The notes beneath the pieces are model-generated. The model made no database searches and was not told where the DNA came from. It saw nothing but the letters and a program-made list of their open reading frames with translations. A DNA stretch of 64,000 nucleotides from Anas platyrhynchos (Eukaryota > Chordata > Aves > Anseriformes > Anatidae): the NCBI RefSeq assembly GCF_047663525.1, contig NC_092588.1, forward strand, positions 104,923,001 to 104,987,000. Direction: 5' to 3'. Below, piece by piece: positions 10,990 to 22,315 of this stretch. The position numbers and the translations under genes are program-made. The stretch's first letter is position 1. Every line of letters starts with the position of its first letter.

Positions 10990-13900
10990 TCAGGACAGAA
11001 ATGAGGGGATCTGACGCTGGCTGGAGACAGCAGGCCTGTGATGCAGTCCCTGTGATGCAGTCCCAAACCCTGTGTCCACTCCCATTCCTGAATACTGTGT
11101 TGCGGTGCTAATAGGCCTGGCGCTGAGGCAGGCAGGGTCTGGGACCTCGGGCTGAGCAGGTATCGACCCCGAGGGCAACGCTTCTGGCGGTCCATATTCT
11201 GGGAGGAGAAGGATGGACTCTGGCTTGAGAAGGGAGAGCCAAACACGGGATGAACGCGGCTGCCGACCCTTCAGTTTGCAGCTGCCTGAGCCCCACTGTG
11301 AAACGTTCTCCCCAGTGCCCTGTGGCTGGAAGGGGCGTCTGTTGTGAGGCCTCCCGCTCCACAGCTGGCTGCTCTCCATGCCACGAGGTCCATCAGGAAA
11401 ATGCTTCTCTGCACAGTCACTACAGGAGCCCAGGGCACTTACCCAGCTTGACTTCCTCTGCCTCGGCCCAGCGGGGGGTGCAGGCTGGTGACCCATTTGC
11501 CAAAGCTGTTGGCAGCTCTGCGCCTCTTTTGCTGACCGATTCCACCGCAGCACTGCCAGCTCACTGCAAGCACACAGCGGGACGAGGTGGTGTGAGCACC
11601 TGGAGAGCACTCCCAGACGGGGCTCCCAAGCAGGCCGTCTGCTGGGGCTGCAGAAGGCCGGTGCCAGGAAAAGCCCCTCTTTCCAGCAGGGCTGGGGGAG
11701 TGGGAGGAAGGGCATTGCATGGGAGGAAATACTGCCCGCATCGGGAGAAATTTACCACTTCAGCTGCTCCTGCAGATCCCTCTCTGCATCGTTCTCTCCC
11801 TGTCGCTTACGGGCCACCTGCCCTATGATGCACGTCGCCACCTCCCTTAGGGTCCCGCATGTCTGTGCAGAAAGACTCCTGCAGCAGCAAGGACAAAGTT
11901 GCTCTCACCATTCAGCTGCGAAACCCCTACCTCTTCCCTCAACCAGCCACCCTTTCCCGGCGAGGCCCCATTTGGCTGCCCTGGGCTGTGGAGAGGGCCC
12001 TGGCATTGGGCTCTAAGCCAGGTCAGACTTCCTTCGACTTCCCAGGGCTCCGTAAACAACCCCATGGCTCAGGGGCTGGCTTCCTTGACCCACAGGTGCC
12101 TCAGCACCACTCCACTACCCCAGGCCTTGGCTGCAGCTGCTGCACACTTACCGCTTAGGGGGAACAGGGCTGTCCTCCTGGGTTCTGGGTGGCTCTTCTT
12201 CATCCTCGTCCCACTCCCCCATCATTCTCTCTATGAGGTCAGGGCTCGACTGCCCTGAGTCGCTCTCAGACAGAGAGCTGGAAGTTTCCTCCTCAGAGGA
12301 AGAGGATTCCTGCACAGGAATTACACTCATTACAACAGCCCTGCAGCGCTGTGCTGATACTTCCCAGCATGCAGCTCCCTCCCACCGTCCGAGGCACCCT
12401 CCACACCACTTCTGACAGGGACCCCAGGGGGACTGCGAAAACAACCAGCACGAGGCCATCGGTGCGCTCCCAGGGTCATGTCCCAGCACTACCGGGGTTT
12501 TCTTAAAACTCCCTGTTGGTCTCTCTTGCTCAGCAAAGGCAGCAGCCCCCCACCCTGCAGTGCTGCAGCAATAGTGCTACTATGGTTGAGTGCTAGAATC
12601 ACAGAATTGCCTAGGTTGGAAGAGACCTCAAGATCATCGAGTCCAACCTCTGACCTAACACTAACACCTTGCAGTCTCAGTTTCCCGGTGGGGAAGTGCT
12701 CCTTTAGTGCACAAATTCAAAGTACCTCGGTTGTTGGCGTCTCTACTTCTCTCATAGTTTTCGATTTGCTTAGTTCTGGGCTACGTGGCTTGGGTTGTTT
12801 CTTTTTAACTTCCTGCAGCTCTTTGTTCTTATTTTCCTCATCAGCCAAGAACTTCTGAATGTGTTTTGGAAGCTTCTCCTCAATCTTAAAGCACTTTTTC
12901 TAGAGTATAAGCAAAATACAAACACAGGCAGTTAGTAATGCTGTAGAGGGAGGGCTGGGGTGTCTCCCCCCTTCCTGCACTCTCTTCCACCCTCTCAGTC
13001 TTCTGCCCTTCTGTCAGCTCAGGGTTGCTTCCATGCTCCTGCAGGCTCAACCAAAGAGTCACCTAAAGAGCCCTTCAAAAATGTCCATGCAAGCTAAGCG
13101 ACCATGGGGCTAGAAGCAACCTGACAGCTGGCTATCCCACCCGGGCAAGCCATGCAGTGATATTGCCATTGGAAGCATCCCTGGGTAAGCTCTTTGGGTG
13201 TGTTTCAGGAAGATCATGGGAGCGAAAAGCATCTTCTCAAATGACACAGTAAAGGGCTTCTCTTCAATTAAGCACCCAAAGAAACAACTCAGTGGTCACA
13301 TGAAGGCACAAGTCAAGAATGTTCTGTGAATCAGTGTCCATTGAGTGATGCTATTCTACAGTTAAGTTAGACATACGTTCTGCAGCAATCCTTTCCACAT
13401 ACCTCTTTCCTCTGCTCAATAGTTTTGGAAATAAAGTCTACCATCCTGGGAGTCACTTGAGGAATTACTTTCTTTTCCTCTTCCTCTTTCTTTTCCTTCA
13501 CAGAACTCCCCTGGATGGCCGGAAGCTTACTGCAAAGACACAATGGGACAAGGTGACCAGAGTGTGGGAGGAGCTGGTTTTGCATCATCTGCTTCCAAAT
13601 GGTGCATCTGCTTCTGCTGCAAAAGGCTGTAGAGCCCCTGAATGCTTGATCTGGTCTCTGTCACGTCTCTCCGAGAGCTTGAAACAACCTGGGTGGTTGA
13701 GAACCAGCCCAAACCAACACTCGATAGTGTCCAAAAGATGCTAGGAGAACACCTGCACTCTTCCACCATCGCTCCTGGGGTAGTCTCTTCAGACTCGAGA
13801 CACTGTGCTCATTGCAGTCTGAGGGAAGGCAAGACCTCCCAGTCCTGCAAGGAGCTGTTTCCATTAGTTACCCAGCTAAGAAACGATGCTGCAAGATGCT

Positions 13901-16900
13901 TGCCATGCAGCAAGAAATCACAAGGTAGTGGGAGGTGGGATAGCTGCACTTTGAGCACATACAGCTTCTGCATCCAGGAGAAACTGCACTCCTACACGGG
14001 CAAGAGCAGGGCAGCACCCTCACTTGTCTCTCCAGGAGTCTCACCTGGCATGACGCTCTGTCTTCTGAGCTTTCCGGCTGCTCTCTGACTTCACTGTCAG
14101 GGCAGGTAACCTCTCTGGAGAAAGTGTTGCTCGACGAAGGAGGCGCTTCTTGGGAAGATCCTCTGGAAAGAAGAAAGGAGACAACTTCAGTAAACCAACT
14201 CTGTTGTTATGGTAATAGTGTGCCAATTCTGCCCCAGTTCCAGCAAGAATGACATGCAGATCAGCTCAAGCCTGTGGCAACACCATTGGCAGGGGCCATT
14301 TTTGTCACTGTGGAGCCATGTTTCCTGAGACCTCGTAGGCCTTTTCGGACACTCTCTCCAGCTCTTTCTTCCTGGCTACACTGCACCATTGTTCCCTGGG
14401 GAATACCATTTTGATACCCTAATCTCTACCATGTGCTGAAATGGGGGACTCTCTGGGAGATGCCCATTCCCTCAAAGAGTCGTTCTGGGGTGGGGAATCG
14501 CTTAGGACCGGAGGAGACAGCTCTTGCATCTGTTCATCAGTCCCACGCACACACATTTGCTACAGAGGCATGCTCACAACAGAGGCAGTGTTTGTGAGGC
14601 ATCTGAGAGCATGGAAGGAAGCTGAGTCAGAGTTTTCCGGGGTTTGCAGCACAGGCCGGGTAGTGGAGGCTACAGGAAAGTTGTCCTTCAGCACTCGCGG
14701 TGGACATTTGTGGTGCAGGGCTGTCCCGCAACCTTGTTCCACAATGGCTTGCTCGAGCTTTCCCACCATGGGATGGAATCACAGGAGGTGTCTCGGGCTT
14801 TTTCAGGCACTCTGTGGTAACCTCTGATCTAATCACCTCCAGACAAGAAGGAAGGAATCCTACACCCCTGCAAGTGACCCATGGGTCCCTTACCTTTCTT
14901 GCCTCTTTCTCCTCCTTTTGTCTGGTCTTCTTCTTTGCTGGGCTTCACTTGTCCTCCCAGACTCACTGTCGTTTGTTCTTTGCTGCGCTTCACTTTCCCT
15001 CCCAGACTCACTGTCCTTTCTTCTTTGCTTGGCTTAACTTCCCCTCCCAGACTCACTGTCCTTTCTTCTTTGCTGGGCTTCACTTGCCCTCTCAGACTCA
15101 CTGTGTTTTCTTCTTTGCTTGGCTTCACTTTCCTTCTCAGACTCACTGTCTTTTCTTCTTTGATGGGCTTCACTTTCCCTCCCAGACTCACTGTCGTTTC
15201 TTCTTTGATGGGCTTCACTTGCCCTATCAGACTCATTGTCTTTTCTACTTTGATGAGCTTCACTTCCCCTCCCAGATTCACTGTCATTTGTTCTTTGATG
15301 GGCTTCACTTGCCCTCTCAGACTCACTTTCACCCTTGGCTTCTTAAACACTTTCTCGAGCTTGTACCTGGAAGGAAGAGGAAGGAACCATGCTGAAGATA
15401 GGGCACTGTGCCAATGTTCTCCTGTCCTTGTTGTGAGCATGGCTGACCTTGCAATAATCCTGCCTGCTGCTTCAGGGGAAAAACTTATTCCTCTCTAACT
15501 CAGCACCATCCAACACATAGCTACCTCTAACTCATAGCTCACAAAGCAACGTGCAACCCCAGCAGACTCAAGCTCCCGTTTGGACATGGAACTATTCCTC
15601 CTCTAGCCCGTGGGCCCAAGGGGAAGGCAATCTCGCTTCACAGGAGAAAAGAACCAGTGGGAGAATGCTGATGGAGAACGAGCCCAAAAAACTCTCTATG
15701 TCTATAGCAGCACAGTCATCTAAAGCACTACTGCTGTCCCACGTTTCTCCACGGAACTCCCTGCAAAACAGTCCTCCCAGCACTGAAGAATACCGTCACA
15801 AGCACAATCCACAGGGCCCAGCAAGGCAGCCCTCCCCCCAAGCATGAGCTGAGAAGCCGATCTCTTTCTCTGCTGAGAGCAGCAGGAACAAGCTTACTCA
15901 CATTGGAAAGACAATGACACATCCAGAAGTGGTCTGAGAAGCAGCAGTGTCGAGGTGAGAGATGATGGAGTTGTTCATCTCTGGCATCTGCAATAGAGAG
16001 AAACAAGTGACGGGCGATGGGGACACTGGCAAGGGCTGGCTGCTTGGTCCACCTTAGCCCCACGGAGAGCTGCCTAAGGGCTCCAGCCTCAGCAAGCCTG
16101 GCTCTGCCTGCACCTCCATTCCCTGCCCAAGCACTGGGCTGCGCGGTGATCCCCACTGACACGCTGGCCTTTTGCCAAAAAGCAAGACCTCTCTCGGGGA
16201 GATCTCTTGCAGAGCCAGGCCACTGCCTGCAAGGGAAGTGCTCTACAGGGCCTGCTTTCCTGCAGACCACGAGGAGCCCAAATGGCTGAAGAAGCACGAC
16301 AGGCCAGGAGAAAGCAGCCACCCAGTCCCTGGAAGGCATTTCAGAAGACATGGGTAGAGCTGGGAAAATGAAAATCCTACCATGAGAAGAGCTTCCAAAG
16401 TATCTGTTGTCCCATTCAACTTTTCCAGAAAGTCTTCATAGAATTTCATTTTAACATCCTTGCCCTCGATGATCAGCATGCCAATGTCTCTCCAAAGGAA
16501 GGCGATGTTCTGCCTGTCCTCTATGCAGACACGGAAGAGACGCGTGCTCCTTTCTATGCAAAGCCGCACTAAGCTCTCAGAAACATTGTTTTCTGAGGCG
16601 ATCTGAGCATACGGCAGTTCCTCAAAATGCGCGTAGCCTGGAAAACAAGGGAAGAGGAACACACGCTCTTAGAGAGATGCTAAGCTGGCTAAAATCAAAG
16701 GTCAGAACTGGCAGGAAGAAGATCCTTATCCACAGTTTTTGGTGGGGAAAAAGGTGCTAGGACCCACAGCAAGCTGAATGGTGCCAGGCCATGGTAGTCT
16801 TGTCCACATGCCGTGTGCTCCTAATCATTAGACAGGAACACTCCCAACCACAGACCCAAGTTCCTGGTGCCACGGAGGGTCCTCAGGTAGCTGTGGCAGT

Positions 16901-19477
16901 GGAAGCAGCAACTGGAAGTTACAGGCCTTGTGGACTGGGGGTTTTGGAACGAGCCGCATTTTGCAAGCTTTTTCTGCTTGCAAAGAGGTGTTGAGAGCCA
17001 AGAAGAGCTCTGGCATTTGCCAGACATTCAGTCCTCAGTCTTCCTACCTGGAACGTCTATGTAGTCGTATCGGAGGTCATTGTTGTGCACAATAGCCTTA
17101 GCCAGATGAAACACGGGTCTCTCAACAGTCACGATGTCCTTTTCCTGGTTGGCCACTTGCTCTGTGACAACTGTGAATGTTCCAAGACCAGGAATGCGGA
17201 CAGCCTGAAACAGAAGAGGGTGGATGAGAAGAAGCTTTGCAGGGACAAAGAGATGATTTGCCAGAGAGCGGGGAAGGCGCTTTGTGCCCTATCCACACCT
17301 GAGATACAACTGAGCAAGACGGGTTCCTTGGAGAGCTGGGAGAAGATGTGGACAGCCTGGACTTTTCCTTCTCACCCCCCGTCCCCAGGGAAGAACCAGG
17401 AAGTGCAGGAAAAGCCGACACACGTCCTTTGGCTCACTGAGATACAAGCGGGCTTTCCACACTTGGAACTCCCCTTGGAATAGTACCCCTGCCCAGTTCA
17501 GTAATCAGCTCTGGCAATGGGGGACTCAGGAAGCCCCAGGAAAAGTCCATCCCTTTTTCTGAAATCTGGGCCTGGACCTCACAGTGCATCTCAATTGACA
17601 GCGGAGCCCGTGGCCCAGCAGTGCATTACTGAGGCCTTCTGGAGCACTGGTCCTGCTTCCAAAGGAGGGAAGAATAACTGCTCTTGATGACAAAGTGCTC
17701 TCATTGCTTCATGGAACATCATGGTGTGAGGGAAGAAGAAGCAAGTCTCACCTGGTGGAGAGCCAGCTGTTGACTCAGGTAATGGGATGCGCTGGCCCAA
17801 ATCTTAGCAATCTCTGGAAAACCAAGGAAAACACACGTCATGCTCTCTGACAGCAACATCAAAGCCACTCAGCACACCGCTATCCAAGGACCGATGCATT
17901 TCTAATGTACACTCTACAGGTGTCTTCTCGAGAGCCCAGCAGAGGCAGCACGACTCCTCAGGCTGCCCCAAAGAGGGCTCCTTGCCTTTCAGGTGCAGCT
18001 TTCCAGGAGTGACCTATCCCCAAGGCCAACCTGGCAGTGGACTGTCACACCACTGAGGGCACGGTGCTGTGTTCAGTGGGACTCTAGGAGGCTCAGGGCA
18101 GGCCCTGGTGTCTCCCCAGCAGGGAGCAGCTTCCCCATGTCCCCTGTGTATTGACAGGTGTCAGCAAAAACATGCTCAAAAAAGGAGGGACATATCAGAG
18201 AGCACAGAACTCAATTGTCTCACATAAGGCGTCCCAAAGGCAAAACTACCTGTTAATAGGATGTTACAGTTATGGCAGAGGAGAGGATTGGGGAACATAT
18301 GTAGCCTGCTTCCTCACGGAATTTTTGGGTGCTTTTGAGTGTGCTCAAGAGAGCTGTATTTGCTGTCATTTCTCTGTCGTGTGCTCTTAGACTGAAGTGA
18401 ATGGGGCAAATTTATCCGCAGTCAGCACATTCTACGTTTGCCACTGCTCTTTTCAAGTAAACTGCTTTGTAGAAATACTATTCTTTTAGTCAGCTTGTGG
18501 CAGTGACAAGCGGCAGGAAATCTGCCATTTCTTTGGGGCAAAAACTATTTCATCAGAGAGTTTGATATGCTGCGGATGTTGTGGTAATAAAAGTCTAGTA
18601 AGTAACGATTCACAGAATCACAGAATCATCTAGGTTGAAAGAGACCTCCAGTATCACCTAGTCCAACATCTGGCCTAACACTAACAAGTCCTCCACTAAA
18701 CCATATCACTAAACTCTAAATCTAAATGTCTTTAAAAGACCTCCAAGGATGGCGACTCACCACTTTCCTCAGAAGCCTAATCCACTGCCTAACAATCCTT
18801 TCAGTAAAGATGTTCTTCCTAATAGCCAACTTAAACCTCCCCTGGTGCGACTTTAGCCCATTCCCCCTCGTCCTGTCACCAGGCACGATTCTCTCAATAG
18901 AAATAGCTGTGTCTTTTATATTTAAGATTCTACTCTATCAACTGAACCTTCTGCAGTTGCATACAATTGTCCTTCTCTAGTGTATCTCCCCCAGTCTTTC
19001 ACTTCTAGTCATGGAAGTGGACAGAGGAGCTTTAACACATGAGTATATGCAGATATATGTGCAGCTTCCCCACATCACACCTCCCAGCACAGTGACGCTG
19101 CACAGCCCACAGAGCCCTCCAATTCTTCCAGCCAGCCAGGAGCTCAGGGTGGGCAGCGCCCACTGCCAGGCAAGGAGCAACCCTCAGGACTGGCAACTTT
19201 TTTTCTGGGGTACCGTAGGGAATACAGGGGCTGGGTCAGTAAAAAAGCCCCGGAGCGCCAGCTGCCAAGTCAGTCCCTCAGCCCTACGGCATGGTCAAGG
19301 AGGCCCTTTCCTGCAGACACCAGGCCTTCGCAGCCACCCCCACTGGCCTCAGGGGCTCCACACCAGTTTTCAGAGATGTCATTGACCCTGACAGCCCTCG
19401 TGAATTTGGGTCTTACCAGAATTTATGAGCTTCTCAATTGTTGGAGGCATGCAAGGCGCAGGGAAGTATTTTGCCAT
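10990..19477 (-). CDS. CCDC81-like: CCDC81-like gene A, 13 coding exons, apparently intact
   Basis: Exons in order (minus): 19477-19417, 17813-17752, 17204-17048, 16637-16381, 15987-15902, 15366-14894, 14162-14045, 13529-13403, 12899-12726, 12309-12152, 11878-11756, 11563-11443, 11325-10990. All junctions have AG/GT borders and matching phase, and the join is open for about 750 codons to a TGA. Start: MAKYFPAPC with A at -3 and G at +4. Exons 1-3 form HU/IHF-like domain 1 ('VRIPGLGTFTVV', 'VERPVFHLAKAIV'). Exon 4 forms domain 2 ('IGMLIIEGKDVKMKFYEDF'). Exon 6 holds nine 15-residue repeats. Exons 8-11 are Lys/Glu/Ser-rich with helix-prone stretches. CCDC81 proteins are eukaryotic HU-fold proteins linked to the centrosome/cilium, with DNA binding doubtful. 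The final exon is the least certain: other acceptors exist, but this one keeps phase and gives a stop before the poly(A) signal. Confidence 0.85.
12594..12668 (-). mobile_element. CR1 3' terminal scrap in intron 9 of gene A
   Basis: About 75 bases of a CR1 3' end (AGAATCACAGAATTGCCTAG then a GGTTGGAAGAGACCTCAAG block) in minus orientation. It is shared with gene B, so it was inserted before the duplication. Confidence 0.85.
14926..15330 (-). repeat. Coding 45-bp tandem repeat (9 units) in exon 6 of gene A
   Basis: Nine in-frame 45-base units. The splice-defined frame gives 15-residue units of the type VSLGGKVKPSKEERT, with positions 4-6 (G/R, G, K/Q/E) and 10-14 (S/I, K, E, E/Q, R/M/T) most variable. 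The array is lysine-rich and basic, and there are no indels within or between units. The unit length keeps other frames open too, including one that would read Ser/Glu-rich, so frame choice rests on the exon 5/6 and 6/7 phases. Confidence 0.9.
16381..16637 (-). CDS. CCDC81-like: Exon 4 of gene A: HU-like domain 2
   Basis: 257 bases. It encodes a compact alpha/beta domain starting GYAHFEELPYAQIA and ending 'GTTDTLEALLM' before a GTAGGA donor. 'LWRDIGMLIIEGKDVKMKF' is the diagnostic CCDC81-family stretch. The identical exon length is preserved in gene B (32402-32658) and in pseudogene C (40796-41052). Confidence 0.85.
17048..17204 (-). CDS. CCDC81-like: Exon 3 of gene A: core of HU-like domain 1
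   Basis: 157 bases, 52 codons plus one base. The acceptor is TCTGTTTCAG and the donor GTAGGA. It encodes the HU-type beta-arm motif 'IPGLGTF', followed by 'RPVFHLAK' and 'YDYIDVPG', in the positions expected for CCDC81 domain 1. Exon 2 (17752-17813) supplies the preceding helix 'EIAKIWASASHYLSQQL'. In gene B the equivalent exon has Arg3 of this exon changed to His. Confidence 0.85.
18611..18935 (-). mobile_element. CR1 LINE 3' end in intron 1 of gene A
   Basis: Minus-strand CR1 3' end with CACAGAATCACAGAATCA terminal octamers and a decayed ORF2 tail. It is identical in place in gene B (34918-35242). Confidence 0.9.
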
Positions 19478-19678
19478 CTTAGTTCTACCCCTGCTGTGGC
19501 CTCTCACACCACCTTCTCCTCACTGCAAAACAGCTCCTCCGAAGCAGAGCAGTGGCAAGAGCAACTCTCTGGAGAGTGCCTCGAGTCCCCTCAGCCTCTC
19601 AGAGACAAGTGGGATGACGTGTGGCGACCCCAGGTTGAAAGGTGGCAGTCACCATTGTGAGGTAGGAATGTCGCACTA

Positions 19679-19686
19679 TGACGTCA
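19679..19686. promoter_or_regulatory. CRE (TGACGTCA) in gene A promoter
   Basis: A perfect TGACGTCA about 200 bases upstream of the gene A start codon, in a GC-richer block conserved in copies 0, A and B. CRE-driven promoters are common in genes expressed in testis and ciliated cells; that link for this gene is inference. Confidence 0.6.
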
Positions 19687-20114
19687 GACGGTGTCACAGA
19701 GGGGCTGCAGCGACCCTGCCCGGGCACTGCCCAGGGGGGACTCCGTAGCAGGTAGGGGCTGCAGGGGGCATTTGGGGGAGCTGCCTCCACCTCACTGTCT
19801 CCTGACCATGAGGGCTCTCCCCAGGCCGTAAGCGCTCATGGCCTGTAACTGCTGGTGGGTTTCTTTACCCAAAACCAAAAAGCAGAAAGCAGACTAGACC
19901 CACACAGACGTGACAAGAGAGACATGGAGACAATGAGAAGAAAGAAGCCTCCCAGGCACACTACTCGATGGCCTATGGAGAAACTACAGGCACCACAGGT
20001 GGAGCTCTGCTTTCTGTCCTGCAGCCATTATGGCTGCCTGGGCCCAGGAAGCCCCACCAGATGAACATCCCACCTTTTGAGCACAGACATTGCCTGGTTC
20101 AGCCATGGATCTGC

Positions 20115-20990
20115 TAGCAACATTAAGGGGGATGTTGTGGAAGGGGCCACCTCTCTTTTAACCTGTTCACTGTGACAGTGCCAGGGAGCCCAAGGACCCC
20201 TCAGCTGGGACGTGAGGGATGAGCAGTGCCACTACCAGCACTGTGGCAGCCCCTGTGCAGCCAGAGCTCCTCCAGACCATCGGGGCAGTGTCCTCCTGCT
20301 GCCTGCGGGGGTCCGAGTCCCGCTGCAGCTGCAGCCACTGCCACTGCTGGCCTGGAGCACCTGCAGAGCCCAAGCAGGGTGTGGGTGCCCAGCAGCTTCG
20401 GGGTGCCTTCCCTCCTGTTGCACAGCCCGCTCTCAAGCCCACTGCTGAGAGCATTGTCCTGACCCAGGTGTCTGGAGAGGAGCTTTTGGAGGTCTGCTCA
20501 GCTCCCCTGCGCAGCACGGTGCCTGCACAGCTCTGGGTAGCCCTCACAGTGCTGGCCTGGGCACCCCGCAGCACCCTGGCTTTGCAGGCCTCTGGACAGT
20601 TTTGACCTGTGAGGGGACTGGTGCCCAGAGCTGCCCCAGGCAAAAGCCTGCTTCTCTTCCTCTTCCTCCTGTTCCCTGCAGTGTCCCTTCCAAAGAGGGA
20701 TTTGCAGCCACAGCAGGGTATGCGGCCATAGACCAGTGTGTGGAAGTGTGCTGGCCAGCAAGAGCGGAGCTGCAGGCGAGCAGGTACAGCTGTGGCCTCA
20801 AGAGAGAGCTGCCCTGGGAGCCGGACTGACAGTCAAGCCCTCCCTCCTCGCTGGCCTTTCCCTGCTCTATCAAAGTTCATCCGCTGCAAAGTGCAGGGTG
20901 GACAGCCTCCAAGGAATGACCCAGAGTGCTTTGGAAACAAAGCTTGATGAACGGAAAGAAGTGCGACCATTAGCAGTCTGGATGGCCTTG
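20115..20990. repeat. Array spacer P+Q upstream of gene A
   Basis: A GC-rich block P (about 20205-20620) and block Q (20640-20990) separate gene A's promoter from the next array member. P recurs diverged at 38956-39178 and identically at 36512-36927; Q recurs at 10430-10740. Several overlapping frames on both strands (for example 20167-20643 minus, 20219-20605 plus) are open because of base composition; none has recognisable protein signal. Confidence 0.65.
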
Positions 20991-21009
20991 TGATCAGTGG
21001 GTTCTAGTC

Positions 21010-22315
21010 ATGGTAATAAAAGAGCTTTACCATGGGAATATATCCAAGGAGTGGTCTTTTTAATCTAGCTCACAACTCAGTGGTTTAGCTTTTTCGTGGG
21101 GCTGTGATGCTAAAAATGTTTCCATGGACAGCAGAGAATCGCATTTTGACATCTTTTCCCTGGATGATCAGCATGGCAATCTCCCTCCAAAGGAAGGCAG
21201 CGTTCTGCATGTCCTCTGTGCAGGCACGGAAGAGATGCGTGGTCCTTTCCACGCAAAGCCACACCGTGCTCCCAGAGACACGGATTCCCGAGGTGATCTG
21301 AGCATATGGCAGTTACTCCAAATGGCAGTGGCTTGGAAAACAAGGCAGGAGGAACACATGCACTTAGAGAACTGCTACGCTGGCTGAAATCAGATATCAA
21401 AATTGGCAGGAAGAATATCCATAACTGCAGGACCAGGCAGTGAAAAAGGTGCCAGGGTATGGCATTCATGTCCACACATATTTGCTCCTAATCATGAAAA
21501 AGAAAGCATCCCACCACAGACCCAAGCTCCTGGTGCCATATGTGGCCCTCGGACAGCTGGGCCAATGGGAGCAGTAACTGGAAATCACAGTCTTGTGGTG
21601 AGTGGTCAAGAGCTTTAACATGGTTATATATCCAAGGAGTAGTCTATTTTCTCTACCTTACAACTCAGTGCTTTAGCATTTTCATGGGGCTGTGATGTCT
21701 CATAACAGCTGTCATGAAGTAAGCTTCATGCTCTTCCAGTAACATTTTAAAATAGAGAACCCTTAACAGTGAGCTTCACTTACAGTCAGGAATGGCACAT
21801 TGGAAGGACACATGCATTTCCCTGGATAATCCTGGAGAGCTTGACAGAAGGCAGATTGTTCACTGACCTTGCTGAGTATTCCTCCTCTTTTTCCCAGTTA
21901 AAAGTTCTTTTGAGCGGCAGTGACATCTGGGACATTTGGTCTCAAAAGATTATCTCAAAGGAAAGGAAACGTACGGCATCCCAGTCTTCTGTATTAGTCA
22001 AACTGGACTTTCCATCTTCCAGGTCAGAAGACTCAAGTACGTCATTTCCCTAACCACAATCACTCAGGCTATCAGATTTCAAGAAGCAATGGGAGATGCA
22101 AGAAGTGATTTTCCTCATTTTCCTGCAGTTTGCCTTTGCCTAAAGCTTTCCACACTTTCCCTACAAGTTTGTCCTAAACTTGGTATTTCATTGGACACTG
22201 ACTTGGAGTTGCCGCTGAGCTTTCTGCACTGCTGCTAGAGCTTTTGGTACTGCTGTGCAAAAGTGACATCACTAATGTTGTATCTTCCTCAGCTGCTGTA
22301 GTACACTTATTCACA
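21010..22315 (-). pseudogene. Type-2 CCDC81-like relic A' (exon 4 with stop)
   Basis: About 21133-21330 aligns on the minus strand with exon 4 of gene A and keeps its frame ('EDMQNAAFLWREIAMLII' and 'GKDVKM'), but has an in-frame TAA at 21313-21315 and loses homology after KMRF. Amino-acid changes shared with pseudogene C mark a distinct, older subfamily ('type 2'). Two direct repeats of about 100 bases (21010-21120 and 21605-21710, both with a TATATCCAAGGAGT core) flank the relic. The other exons were not found. Identical in unit B up to about 22035; from there to 22315 only diverged paralogy with 38343-38560 remains. Confidence 0.75.

Larger units (their letters stand above)
10735..22035. 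repeat. Recent segmental duplication, unit A
   Basis: This ~11.3-kb block is nearly identical to 26604-38342 and covers gene A, its promoter, the spacer and a type-2 exon relic. The left edge coincides with the poly(A) end of the gene. The right edge is abrupt: at about 22035/38342 near-identity drops to clearly diverged but still recognisable paralogy. The alignment offset changes stepwise through small indels, +135 (three repeat units in exon 6) and +286 (intron 3). Confidence 0.9.

Noticed and set aside
10686-11246. 186-codon minus-strand frame starting MFGSPFSSQ as the terminal exon frame of gene A
   Set aside because: A phase-0 splice into it would leave no stop before the poly(A) signal at 10753-10758; the frame ending at 10990 keeps phase and stops properly.
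11250-11828. 192-codon plus-strand frame repeated at 27126-27704 and 39504-40082
   Set aside because: It is the antisense shadow of exons 11-13 of the CCDC81-like genes; triple presence is explained by duplication.
14700-15498. Plus-strand hydrophobic repeat frames opposite exon 6
   Set aside because: Antisense to a splice-supported exon; open only because the 45-base unit lacks stops in that frame. The tandem repeat was also considered as CRISPR-like and rejected: no spacers, in-frame coding units.
20167-20643. 158-codon minus-strand frame in the array spacer (also 36474-36950)
   Set aside because: Several overlapping frames on both strands are open in the same GC-rich block and it is conserved only because it is inside the recent duplication; the diverged copy at 38956-39178 does not preserve the frame.
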